64,000 nt of DNA from Brachynemurus nebulosus (taxonomy: Eukaryota > Arthropoda > Insecta > Neuroptera > Myrmeleontidae). Below, in pieces: positions 12,601-21,033 of the stretch. The notes beneath the pieces were generated by a model that was given only the letters and a program-made list of their open reading frames with translations, was not told the DNA's origin and made no database searches. A program made the position numbers and the translations under genes. Position 1 is the first letter of the stretch. Every line of letters begins with the position of its first letter. The stretch spans positions 13,664,776 to 13,728,775 of the forward strand of contig JAPWDM010000015.1 of the NCBI GenBank assembly GCA_035578155.1, in the 5' to 3' direction.

Positions 12601-13331
12601 TTATCTTTTTCTATAGAAATAAGATTTAATGCAAAATTTAATGTAGCTTTATTTAATTTCATCCAATCTACTCCCAGGATAATGTCAAAATTTAATTTAG
12701 CAATTACTAATAATGACATTTCTATTTTTACTTTATTACAAAAACCTTCTAAATAAATTTGTTCCTTAATTGCATCACTCTTTTTTCCTGTTGCAGTAAC
12801 TATACGAATAGATGGCGTTGTAAAAACCGGTATATTTTCAAAATCTTTCTCAATACTAACTAATTTTAAACTATCATAAAATGCTTGTGAAATTCCACTA
12901 ATTTGACTTCCAGAATCTAACAATATATTTACTTCTTGATCAAAAATTTTAACTTTAAACATAGGTAATTTATCATCAATTTCTTTACGAGATTTATAAT
13001 TTTCATCTAACAAAATATTTGAAGGATTACATTCAAAAATATCATACAAAAATGTATTTGCCAAAGCATATTCATCAAAATTTTCATTTGAAAAATCTAT
13101 AATTTTGTCCCCCTTTCTGCTATAATTTAAATTGTAAATGTCCCCCTTTCTGCTCAAAACTTGGTTTGAATCCTGACTAACATATTGTGTATTTTCATAA
13201 TTATCAAAGGATGAATTTTGTAATTTATTTACACTTTTATTTATAATATTATTTTGATCATATACATAAATGTCATCATTCTTAGAAAATCTGACTTCCC
13301 TAACCTGTTTTATTGGAAACTTATTTAATTG
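9666..13331 (-). CDS. Gypsy Pol (protease, RT, RNase H, integrase)
   Basis: This encodes the enzymes for copying and inserting the retroelement. The frame is continuous with gag and open from the TGA at 13332 down to 9666. No ATG is needed if it is made by stop-codon readthrough; a TTG at 13157 merely follows. Visible in order: retropepsin LLDSGS (about 12915); reverse transcriptase with YVDD (about 11815); RNase H (MRTDAS near 11390); integrase with an HHCC zinc-binding region (HEFYGHCG to CVICQK, about 10680-10560); and the DDE core (FLDLIG, ISDRGPQF, then E in NVTERVN). No chromodomain and no env follow. The frame is fully intact. An unusual Cys/His-rich insert (CVHTDKGHICENC, about 11275-11320) lies within RNase H. 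It is transcribed from the right-hand LTR. Confidence 0.95.
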   Translation of the reverse strand, partial: QLNKFPIKQVREVRFSKNDDIYVYDQNNIINKSVNKLQNSSFDNYENTQYVSQDSNQVLSRKGDIYNLNYSRKGDKIIDFSNENFDEYALANTFLYDIFECNPSNILLDENYKSRKEIDDKLPMFKVKIFDQEVNILLDSGSQISGISQAFYDSLKLVSIEKDFENIPVFTTPSIRIVTATGKKSDAIKEQIYLEGFCNKVKIEMSLLVIAKLNFDIILGVDWMKLNKATLNFALNLISIEKDKIKKDLPFIEYFNKEHFHIKSIIVENEKEHIDSEECYHMFSILSNSVDNDEYTVSHQQIYEYISKLDLELNAQGELYSILVKYKNVFSEKPGLANNYSCKLKVKSKQPFFFKSYHIPYSKLPLVQAELKRMLDFKIIERCHSEYANPLLVVPKKDNSVRLCLDARYLNLSLMTDRDSVIQVEYLLNKFHGKKYFSSIDLTSGYWQVPLDEESRDLTSFVLNGKCYRFRVLPFGLNCSVGLFNKCIDKVLGYEVENFAISYVDDILIFSDTYEEHLEHIQIVLDKLSKANLTVNFKKSLFFQKEIKFLGFILGQNGKRMDKEKINGLMNFPIPKNKKQLQQFLGICNFYRIFIEKFSYLTTQLTELLHKDKIWYWNETHTRIFNEIKEKFSENIILAYPNYKKEFYMRTDASRLGISAYLFQKVPRSQYCVHTDKGHICENCQTEEYVEAPIGFVSRSLTKYEYNYGISELELLAVTFGFKKFRNIVLGYKVKLQVDHKIIAFLKTCRILNSRLLRYTMYLDEYNYDVEYIPGKENVIADILSRNPENSENNESFGENFVIANMNINKQEKVKIENKFKHFDKYQEKDKFCKKILNELKEKDIQENEKFCIFNGILFVKDTKNEKNWLLVIPKILLEDIIEFYHEFYGHCGISKTYLVMSKHVYYPSLNKYVEKYVKCCVICQKTKVFTHGTQNVIQPIISEGKLENVFLDLIGPLPKTRFGYQFLLVIIDNFTKFTKIYALKKASTKSILEKIKNHYIPNVGQPLKIISDRGPQFKSMLWKETLNNLGIEIGFCSVYHPQSNVTERVNKEINRILRLYCHKKNNTWYEYLNKVEFCINNVIHDSTGYAPYELMYNIKSENYLKNIINYPECEVINENIDVIYEKVLNRLKLKAKIRQIKSMNKINRCRTYKVGDLVLLKTFTLSNKYKKEIKKLKLLYEGPYLINNIKNFNAYELIHPKSKIVRGTYNVIHLKPFISV

Positions 13332-13334
13332 TCA
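13326..13334 (-). promoter_or_regulatory. Candidate readthrough stop, UGA CAA UUA
   Basis: The only barrier between gag and pol is TGA (13332-13334), followed by CAA TTA (13326-13331). Stop-CAR-YYA is the established leaky-termination context first defined in tobacco mosaic virus (UAG CAA UUA). Both frames are otherwise intact, so Gag and Gag-Pol are probably made by suppression of termination here rather than by frameshifting. Confidence 0.75.
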
Positions 13335-14789
13335 ATCCCAATTTTCAGAACATTCAACATCATTTACATAATTTATTTCATCTTTATTTTCATTGTGTAC
13401 TATAGCATTTGTTTGTATTTCCCTCTTTCCCCTATTAAAATTTACGTTTGTAGTTGTATTGTCATTTAAATTTCTATTCGTAAAAGAATTATTAGAATTT
13501 GAATATCTGTTTACAAAATTTTGTCCTCTATTGTACCTTGAGTTGTCATAACCTTTGTTAAATCTGTCACCATTAAAATTCTTTTTAAAATTTCCATGCA
13601 TAGTGTCATATCTATTTACATTTTGATTAAAATTTTCATTTCTACTATCATTTCCAACGAAATTTTCTTTATAATTTACATGTTTATCGAAATAATTTTT
13701 ATCATAACCTTCACATTGCATAATTTTATCATATTTGTCTAGAGCATTTTTTATACTGTAAATATCTACATTATTCCCTAAATATAATATTACGTTACGC
13801 GGGAAATGAGTTAATATTATTGAAATAAATTCTTCATCTTGTATTTTATAAGTTAAATGTTTTAACATATTATACCAATAAATAAAATGTTTTGAAAAAT
13901 TTCCTTTACAAATTCCATTACCTGAATTATTATTAAATTGAATTTTTAAGTTACTTTGTATTGAAATATTCCAAAATTCCTGAATAATCCATTCTTTTAA
14001 TTGTAAAAAACTAGTTATCTTATCTTCAAAAAAGTTAAATTTCATTTTTATGTCGTTTGTAAATTTTGAAATAGTATAAAATATTTTTTCTTTTTCCGTA
14101 ATATTAAATGATTTCAAGTAATTTTCTACATCGCTAATAAAAGTAATAGGATGATATTCAAAAATATTTCCACTAAAAACATTAACATAATCTTTCATAG
14201 CAGTGAAAAAATTCAAATTTGGCGCGCTTGTACTCATAATATTATTTATTGAATTGTCAATTTTATTTTTACTAAACTCATTTAATTTTTCATTAACCCT
14301 ATCAATACATTTATTTTCAATATCAACAGAAAAATTCTCAAATTTATTTTCTATTTCGTTGAATTTATTAACCCTATCCTTAATTTTATTCAATTCATCA
14401 TCATGCATTTGAATCTTTTCATTGTTTACATCAATTTGACATTGAATTTGTTTAATTTTCTGACCTACCTCACTATTAAAATTGTTCAAACTTAACTGAA
14501 TTTGTTCCTTCATTTCTTCCTGTTGTCGCTCCAATCTTTTTTCTAGTTGCTCGTTCTGATTTTCAATTTTCTTCTCCAAATGTTCACTCTGTTCGGCTAT
14601 TTTTGCTTCCAATTGTTCACTTTGTTTTTCAATTTTTTCACTTTGTTCAACTATTTTTGTTTCCAATTGTTCACTTTGTTTTTCAATTTTTGTTTCTAAA
14701 TTCGCCGACATTTCCTTCATAAAATTTAATACTTGTTCCATTTTATCTGCTTCCTCGACTCCTGTTAAACTTCGTGATTTTCTTGGCAT
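13332..14789 (-). CDS. Gypsy Gag-like protein
   Basis: This is the structural protein of the retroelement particle. I chose ATG 14789 (MPRKSRSLTG), about 90 bp inside the primer-binding site; the frame is also open upstream into the leader without a better ATG. The first third is a long coiled coil of repeated EKQSEQLE / AKIAEQSE heptads (about 14560-14740). It is followed by a Ty3-type capsid region and a C-terminal tail rich in Asn, Arg and Phe (RYNRGQNF style). I see no CCHC zinc knuckle, so RNA binding may rest on the basic, Asn-rich tail. The frame ends at the TGA of the readthrough context and is in phase with pol. Confidence 0.9.
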   Translation of the reverse strand: MPRKSRSLTGVEEADKMEQVLNFMKEMSANLETKIEKQSEQLETKIVEQSEKIEKQSEQLEAKIAEQSEHLEKKIENQNEQLEKRLERQQEEMKEQIQLSLNNFNSEVGQKIKQIQCQIDVNNEKIQMHDDELNKIKDRVNKFNEIENKFENFSVDIENKCIDRVNEKLNEFSKNKIDNSINNIMSTSAPNLNFFTAMKDYVNVFSGNIFEYHPITFISDVENYLKSFNITEKEKIFYTISKFTNDIKMKFNFFEDKITSFLQLKEWIIQEFWNISIQSNLKIQFNNNSGNGICKGNFSKHFIYWYNMLKHLTYKIQDEEFISIILTHFPRNVILYLGNNVDIYSIKNALDKYDKIMQCEGYDKNYFDKHVNYKENFVGNDSRNENFNQNVNRYDTMHGNFKKNFNGDRFNKGYDNSRYNRGQNFVNRYSNSNNSFTNRNLNDNTTTNVNFNRGKREIQTNAIVHNENKDEINYVNDVECSENWD

Positions 14790-14859
14790 TTTAACTCTTT
14801 TATTATACACTTTTTTTTTAACTTTTAGTGACTTTTTTCGCTCACAATCTATTTTTTGT

Positions 14860-14877
14860 TTCCCGGACGATGCACCA
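14860..14877 (-). promoter_or_regulatory. Primer-binding site, tRNA-Gly type
   Basis: The minus strand reads TGGTGCATCGTCCGGGAA, three bases after the LTR end. It matches the 3' end of an animal tRNA-Gly as I recall it, with one mismatch. Confidence 0.7.
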
Positions 14878-14880
14878 AAT

Positions 14881-16080
14881 TGAATCAATCGTAACCAGTG
14901 ATAGAGAGAATTTTACGGACGATGTACCAAATTGAAACGGTATTCGGACGACTGATTTCAAAATAGGAAAGGTGGGGTTCCTGAATGCACCAGGTATTTT
15001 AGTTGTTCAGTGGTAGACTTTATCTTTGAAAGGAATCGGGTTTTAAATAGATGTATGAGACGAAACGAGAGAGAAAGAAAATGTGTACAGAAAATAATTA
15101 TATAAGTGCTTACACAAAGCAAAATAAAGGAATAATATTTTTGATACAGGATAAATTTTTATAAAATATTATGTAGATTTATTATTCAGTAGTATAGCTT
15201 CAAACACTTTTCAATTCAGACAATGGTTTCCACAAATATCACAAGATGGCGTCCTCCAATTTCATTATTATTTAATTCATAAAACTTCTTAAAATATCTC
15301 ACTAATCATAATTTTCATTTATTCACGAACAATATTTCTTTTAAATATTTTTCAGGTAGAATACAAATAAATACTTCTTAGTTTCTTTGGTTCAATTTAT
15401 TTCACTTTATAAAAAATGTTCTTCAATTTTCAATCATGTGCTTTCAACATATTACAAACAACATACTTTTCTTATTTTTTTTTATAATACTTTTACATTT
15501 CTTTTTATTTCAATAACTTCAAATTATATTTAATATTTAATATTTTTTTGTTACATTTATTTTTATTTCATTATTTTATTTTTAATACATATTTAAACAA
15601 CTTTATTTATTTAATTTTATTTACGCATTTACATTTTGAACTATTTGAGTTGGTTTCCTATTCACAACTAACTTTTTTGGTTTATCCTTAATAGGATATC
15701 TCATTACAAAAGAAACAGGATATGAAAATATTACAATACGATTGGTTAAAACATAGCGTCATGTTCTAAAAAAATCTTGATTGGTTATCTTATTATTATT
15801 ACTTAAAATGATACCTGCGTAGTAGAAAGCATCATTGGAAATGGTTTCCGCAATGCTCCACTGAAGAATATATTTCTAAGAAAGGACTATAGATTTGACT
15901 CTATTTAAGGACATGTTCATCTCTATATTCAAAATTAATCTCCTTATTTTCAAATATGATTGATCCTATAATTAAGAGATCATTGTTATTACTTATAATA
16001 AAGAAGATCGCGGTTTCGGTCGAGCAAATTAACTTCTATATACTCTCTTTTTATATACTCACATAGTAAATAACGTTACA
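14881..16080 (-). repeat. Gypsy 5' LTR
   Basis: This 1,200-bp LTR is almost identical to 8244-9443. It should carry the element's promoter. A degenerate copy of the LTR/primer-binding-site junction lies inside it at 14916-14938. Confidence 0.95.
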
Positions 16081-16214
16081 AGCTACCTTGTCTTTAGTAA
16101 AAAAATGTGAAATGTAATGGTGGATATCGAAGTGAGTTTCTGTAATTATTGTGCAAGTAAAAGGGAAATAAAGAAGAATTATTTCAGTTCATAAAAGCTT
16201 TATTATTATTAATA
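16081..16214 (+). repeat. Copia 3' LTR, right part
   Basis: LTR identity resumes after the Gypsy element with the duplicated AGCT (16081-16084) and runs to ATTAATA at 16214, followed by the Copia target duplication ATTTT. Confidence 0.9.
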
Positions 16215-16219
16215 ATTTT

Positions 16220-19207
16220 ACATGACAAATAAGTTATATAATCATATTAATTTGCTTTATGCCATGTACGATGCAAATTGTTAGTACTGAAAAAGCCATC
16301 GTGAATATAATTAAAATATTGCCAAAAAATAGTTCATCCGAATATTACTTTGCCGCCTTATTTTTATTTTTTATTGCCGCCAAAAATTCACAGTATTGAT
16401 AGTTCTTTAAAAATTATAATTTAACATTTTTTTCTTTGAATTAAATTATATTAAACATTCTAATTATAATATTTAAGAACATTTAAAATCGTAATATTAT
16501 TAAAAGTGTTGTGTAATGACTGATTATTTTCACTTGGGGAGCTGGTACTTTTCCTTGTCCTATTTCCCTATTTGTTGTCGGGTACCAAGATCCACATCTT
16601 GTCTACTACATCAAACATTTCAACAGAAAACGGTCCTTCATCTATCGAAGGTAAGAAATAAAATTAATTTCTTCATATAGTACCAACAAGCGTAATCAGT
16701 TGATGCAGTGGTAATTTAAAAATTTATTATTACCGATTTGGTATGTACAGAAATTTTTTTATTTTATTTATTTTTATCACACTTATGTTACCTTTATTGC
16801 CATTATATGTATATCTATATATGTGTACATTTTGAACACCCTATATACGCTTCTCTTATAGTAACATAGAAAGAGACAAACCTTTCTTGATGTTACGTTT
16901 TGTGAAGCATTAGTGTATTTGAAAAATATGATATATTTGGTTAATTAAAGACTGATTTTAATTCCGTAGGGCATAATTTAAAATAAATGATTCTAATAAA
17001 AATACAGCTTATTTTTTTCTGGAATATAAATAATGTTTTGTGTACCTATATGATATATAATGTAATTTATTTTTTGGTACATACTAATATACTATTCTGT
17101 GGTAGCACTTATGCTGCCATGCCGGTTCAAAGACAAGGACATATTTTATATAAGAAGCGAACAAAAAAATGTTCAAAAGAAAAGCAATGTCAAAGAATAC
17201 GATGGAATAATTGATGTTCATAATTGATGTTGTAACGGTATAGGGATGGATGTTAGAACATTGAGCGCGGAAAACGCGCCTAATGTGTCAGTGACATCTG
17301 GCGGTAGTCTGAGTGAACTACTCTGATGTAACAGGTGTAATTAACCATTATAAGTTAGTAACGACATCTGGCGGTTAATTCTTTAAGTTCAACTCGGACT
17401 AGCTTATCTAACGACTAGCTTATCATCAGTCGTTAGTTTAGGGGTTGGAGGGGTTTTATATTTGACTTAGGGGGTAAATTGCGGTTTTTAACCAATCAGC
17501 ACTTTGAAAAATAAGCATAGCCATATTTGGCGATCCTGAAGGGAATTAAGGGGAGTGGAAGCAAGCACAAACAAGAAGGATTTGCTTCGAAAGAACACTC
17601 TTTGTTGAGAAATCATGATGTTAAGTTAAATAAAATACCTTTTATTTGAAAAACAAAGTAGTCATTTTTATTTTTATAAGTTAAATATGTAAAAGTAAAA
17701 TTAATAAAATAAAAAATTATAAAATTTAATAAATTAAAATGTATTAATAAAAAAGAAAAACATTACTTAAAATTATAAAAACTGTTTACATTAAAATATT
17801 GAAATTAAAATTGAACGAAATATTTTTATAATCAAAATGGCGTCGTCTTTCAAATAAATATCAATTATGTAGTTTAACGATCGATATCTCGAAAAACTAA
17901 GGCGAATTTCAAATTTTTTTACTTTTTTAATTTTTGCTTAAAATTCCAAAATCTATCAGATCCGCTTGTCAAATTTTGTCGCCTCGGATACTGTACTCAT
18001 GCCCGTTTTTTTATAATATTCAAAACGTAAAAAGTTCAAGAAATTACACAAAAAAATATTTTGTAGTGATATGTCAATTTCAATAAAGCAAAAAAACAAA
18101 GCAAAAACAATTATATATATAAGTATAGTTTGTTCCAGTGAGTTTCACGTACTTTTCAATATTTCTTACCTTTATGATCACACGCGGAATGTACCTGGGC
18201 CCATAACCTATTAAGGATAATGAAAAAGGGTAGAGCACTTCAGAGCACAGCGTATTACGTGAGTCTTCATTTAAAACAGAAAACCAAATGAAACAATACA
18301 AAATGGACTATTTAAATGTTTTATAAATAATGTGTTAAACATACAGAATTCAATAATAATGTTATTTGAATTAATGTAACAAATCAAAATAAACATATGG
18401 ATAAATTTAGGGGCACACGGCTATCACTCACGTTGCTTGTTACATTTTTGTTTATTATTTTTTAAATAATTAGCATTTTGTTTTTAAACCATGGACACCG
18501 ACCAAAGCATAGTTAACTTAATTTGTACTTCCAATAGCGTTCGATTCGCACATAGTGACACATATTTCCAACACATTGACTGTTGTCAGCAGTTTTTGTA
18601 TACATATGAACTTGTGTTTATCAACACGGAGTGTTGTTATATTTTATTAATGTTTATTATTAATATAGTAATAATAAACATAACAATAAAACATCGGTTC
18701 GTAACACTTTCGAAATTCTTGCAAAATTACCATATGCTATGAGCATACCTGCGCTTGCATAATACATGTCGTAATGTTAAGAGAAACATTATTTCTGGGG
18801 ATAATGCACTATTCTTAAAAATGGTATATTAATACTAGTTTTCTGTTTAATAATAATTATTATTTAAAAAATAACAAAAAAAAAAAACATGCCAGTTTGT
18901 TTTGTGTTGTATACGTGGGGCGAACTTTTTCCAAAACAAAAATACTTGTTTCCTTTCGCATTCGGAATCTTGAGTAAAAATCAAACCCGTCCCAAATTTC
19001 AAAATAATTCGAACGAAAGTACCGTCTTTACACGTCGTACATTTATTAAATCTAAATAATATTCTTGATCCCTTTCATCTTCAAAATCAGATTTGAAATA
19101 CATTATTTTTATATTTTATTTGATCAGGTAAATAATAAGTAAATAATAATAATGATAAAAATAATAATAAATTATTAACAAACATATTTATTCACGAATT
19201 TTAAGAA
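16220..19207. other. Non-coding AT-rich stretch, possible solo LTR
   Basis: I support no gene here. The stretch 17231 to about 17655 starts TGTAACGGTATAGGG, is GC-richer, contains the repeated motif ACATCTGGCGG and a repeated GACTAGCTTATC, and has an AATAAA-like signal near its end. It could be a solo LTR, but I found no target duplication. Short ORFs at 16987 and 18491 are AT-rich and unlike proteins I know. Confidence 0.3.
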
Positions 19208-19269
19208 ACTTAAGTTAGCGGTAAATATATATTTTATATTTATAGTAACTTAGGCACGAAAGTAAATCT

Positions 19270-19567
19270 CGTAAACACTTACAAGTAAGGGTCTTGAAGT
19301 GATAATTCCCGATTTTGATGAAACTTGGTAGGTATGTAGAACAAAGAAAAATAACAGACACGTATTTTTTTATCGGCCCAAAACGCCATTTAAGGGGTGA
19401 AATCCACCCCCAGTTCAAAATTTAATTTTGTCATATTACTCGAAAACAATTAGGAAAAAAGTTTAAATTGACACAACCCTTTAGTGGTCTTTCTACTGAT
19501 ATACTCAAATGCAGGGTCGGAGTAACTGGGAGGGGCGGGGTCATGACTATAAAGTTGAGGGTAAAAT
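19270..19567 (+). repeat. Diverged copy of a dispersed repeat also found at 27.3-28.75 kb
   Basis: The order of phrases is the same as in the palindrome arms: TTTTGATGAAACTTGG-like start, GACACGTATTTTT, a TATCGGC block, AAGGGGTGAAATC, CTCGAAAAC, TTTAAATTG. The LINE inserted at its right edge (TSD 19568-19579). Confidence 0.65.
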
Positions 19568-19763
19568 TTGAAATAGAGTCGACAGTCGTGTATCGACAGT
19601 TGTAGAGTACACAACAAACAAAGTAACAATACAAAGTGCACGTGTGCAAGGAGATAACTGCAGCCCACCTGCTGACTATAACAAACCTAGTTGTTTGTTC
19701 AATCCAGCAGGTAAAAACGACCAGCACATCAAGAAGAGGCAACATCAGCGGTTGGACCCCGCA

Positions 19764-21033
19764 ATGGGGGAGCAACCAGAAAAATTTGAAACTTCAAACT
19801 TACATCTCATAGAGAGGAACAACGAAATGGATGTAACAGAAGTAAAAATGACTTCAGAAGATGGTTACACATTAGTGAAACACAAAGGCAAACACAAGTC
19901 CAGCAAGGAAACCGCAACAGGCAAAAGGCAGAGGTCACCGGTAAATATAATAAGTGCAAATAAATTCGCCGCACTGTTCAGAAATGACGACGTCCCGATA
20001 CGAAGGACCGAAGAAAATGAAGTACCAAGCCCGGCAGCAATTGCAGAACCTACAGCGGCACCATCCAACAACACAAATAATGTTACAAGAAATCGACGAC
20101 AGCGAGTACCACCGTTGGTTTTACATGCACAACCAAAATCTCGGAAGGAATTCATATCAGAACTAGGAAAATTCTGCAAAAACGAATATCACATAAAAAA
20201 CGTCGGAGAAAAAATAAAAATATTTACAACTTCTATAGAAAACTTTAAAAACGTCAAAAATCAACTAAAACAAAGCAACGTCGACTTTCATACGTACACG
20301 TTGGATGAAGACAAGACTACGAGGGCTAAACAAGGGCGAAGAGATCGACATTAAAGAAGACCTAAAGAATTTAGGATTAGCACCACTTCGCGTAACCGAA
20401 ATGAAAACGAGAGGTAGAAGCACCCTCTACAAAATAGATTTCAGCAATGAAATAAACTTTTTACAACTAAGAAAAATACCGTACGTCCTAAGAACAAGAG
20501 TCTACTGGGAAAAATACCACAGAAGACCGGGACCCACGCAATGCTTCCGGTGCCAGCAATATGGGCATGCCGCCACAAATTGCTACCTAGCATACAAATG
20601 TGTGAAATGCTCAGGGAACCACTCGGCAAATGAATGTCTACTACTGGACGACATGTTACCGACGTGCGCCAACTGTAAGCAGAACCATCCGGCCAGCTAT
20701 AAACAATGTCCGGCCTACATAGAGTACATAAACAAACTAGAAAGACAGAAGGAAAGACAACGTGCAAAAATGAGACCTAGCGCCGCCAAATTCGTCCCGG
20801 CACCAATCCCAGAAATAAACCCATGGTTCCAGAAAACAGCAAACACAAACAAACAAAACCAAGAAGACGACCTCAACACCCTGACGAGGGAAATCCAAGA
20901 ACTAAACAAGCTCTGCAACATAAAAGCTATGATCGCGGCAGTGAAAAAACTAAACGAGACGTTGAGAAACACAACGGACAGCCTAGCACGATTGGAGGCG
21001 TTCTCCCAATTTGCAATGGAGCAAAGATGTTGA
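19764..21033 (+). pseudogene. LINE ORF1 (Gag-like, CCHC), one frameshift
   Basis: This is a nucleic-acid-binding ORF1 protein of Jockey-type LINEs. ATG 19764 (MGEQPEKF) is the first good start; the frame is also open upstream. A one-base frameshift near 20305-20320 splits a basic, low-complexity N-terminal half from the C-terminal half. The latter contains the typical triple cysteine-knuckle array: CFRCQQYGHAATNC (about 20543), CVKCSGNHSANEC (about 20600) and CANCKQNHPASYKQC (about 20668). The tail is a Lys/Glu-rich helix. It ends at TGA 21031-21033, overlapping the ORF2 start by 7 bases, an arrangement suggesting coupled re-initiation. Confidence 0.88.

Larger units (their letters stand above)
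8244..16080 (-). mobile_element. Full-length Ty3/Gypsy LTR retrotransposon
   Basis: A complete 7,837-bp element lies on the minus strand with a 4-bp target duplication AGCT (8240-8243 and 16081-16084). It has two 1,200-bp LTRs (8244-9443 and 14881-16080), a tRNA-Gly-type primer-binding site (14860-14877), gag and pol in one frame split by a TGA, and a polypurine tract (9444-9456). I noticed one LTR difference by eye (G in the left and C in the right copy of TTTCCGNAATGC), so insertion is recent. There is no env gene. It sits inside the Copia 3' LTR. Confidence 0.95.
3725..16219 (+). mobile_element. Copia (Ty1) LTR retrotransposon with nested Gypsy
   Basis: The element is flanked by a 5-bp target duplication ATTTT (3725-3729 and 16215-16219). 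The LTRs begin TGTTAAG and end ATTAATA. The 5' LTR is 3730-3924 and is followed directly by TGGTAGCAGAGG, a Copia-type primer-binding site matching the half-tRNA initiator-Met style. Gag-pol lies at 3955-7956. A purine tract AGGAGG (8121-8126) precedes the 3' LTR, which is split by the Gypsy element at 8244-16080. The LTRs differ by several substitutions and one indel over about 195 bp, so Copia inserted clearly earlier than Gypsy. Confidence 0.93.

Noticed and set aside
16987..17214. 75-codon ORF
   Set aside because: AT-rich, no domain, no start context; surrounded by repeats.
18491..18742. 83-codon ORF with hydrophobic run
   Set aside because: The hydrophobic run follows from T-rich DNA; no other sign of a gene.
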